This document shows positions 39,424 to 39,457 of a stretch of DNA of 39,457 nt, piece after piece. The position numbers and the translations under genes were made by a program. How positions within the stretch are numbered: the first letter of the stretch is position 1; every line of letters starts with the position of its first letter. This DNA comes from Verrucomicrobiota bacterium. Lineage in GTDB: Bacteria; Verrucomicrobiota; Verrucomicrobiia; Verrucomicrobiales; Verrucomicrobiaceae. The stretch lies in assembly GCA_009885695.1 (NCBI GenBank), contig VFKE01000053.1, positions 1 to 39,457 of the forward strand. Reading direction: 5' to 3'. The notes under the pieces are model-generated. The model was given only the letters and a program-made list of their open reading frames with translations, did not search any database and was not told the origin of the DNA.

Positions 39424-39457
39424 GCGTGTGTTAGCAGGGCGCAGCCGAACCCGCAGC

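Noticed and set aside
1-39457. tRNA or rRNA genes
   Set aside because: No cloverleaf-like run with the conserved GGTTCRA arm, and no rRNA sequence, was recognised by eye on either strand; a covariance-model scan would be needed to exclude a divergent one.

Overview
The window looks like chromosomal DNA of a member of the Verrucomicrobiota (less likely a planctomycete). The main reason is the gene set. There are two pairs of a large secreted PSCyt1/DUF1549/DUF1553 cytochrome-like protein followed by a Tat-exported DUF1501 protein. There are also two secreted ThuA-like proteins, a ceramidase-like/LamG protein and a long-form integron integrase. GC content is moderately high, and many genes lack a clear Shine-Dalgarno sequence. 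Nothing in the window identifies a genus.

Layout. 1-9.1 kb holds ordinary, mostly single-gene units: a secreted S10 carboxypeptidase, a Y-family polymerase, an M29 aminopeptidase, glgC, a thiopurine-methyltransferase-like enzyme and an NfeD-type membrane protease. 9.2-14.1 kb holds the first PSCyt1/DUF1549/DUF1553 plus DUF1501 pair. 14.1-16.6 kb holds rpmB (with a promoter and terminator), lysA and a small membrane protein. 16.9-20.7 kb is a compact integron: on the minus strand, running away from intI, are attI, cassette A, attC, cassette B, and then a RAYT transposase unit inserted in the array. The remnant of a further cassette with its own attC-like site follows. 20.8-27.5 kb holds two ThuA paralogues and the second PSCyt1/DUF1549/DUF1553 plus DUF1501 pair. 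27.8-31.0 kb holds the ceramidase-like protein and two paralogous membrane proteins. 31.2-39.3 kb is a sulfation region: a glycosyltransferase-sulfotransferase fusion, three intact sulfotransferases, sulfotransferase debris from a segmental duplication, and cysC, which makes the sulfate donor PAPS. lipA lies upstream of cysC on the same strand. The window closes in short tandem repeats that resemble the end of an IS21-type element.

Intergenic DNA is unusually structured. At least four families of paired hairpins recur, several with a GTAG or GTGG tetranucleotide at the foot of the hairpin, as in REP/BIME elements. A RAYT, the transposase class associated with REPs, is present in the same window. 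Separately, heptamer or octamer tandem repeats occur at six places, one of them inside a coding sequence and one directly in front of a start codon.

How the genes fit together. The PSCyt1/DUF1549/DUF1553, DUF1501, ThuA and ceramidase-like proteins look like an exported repertoire for degrading complex, possibly sulfated, organic matter. The sulfotransferase block plus CysC suggests that the cell also makes a sulfated surface glycan. The integron, RAYT, IS remnants and duplication mark 16.9-20.7 kb and 34-37 kb as the plastic parts of the window.
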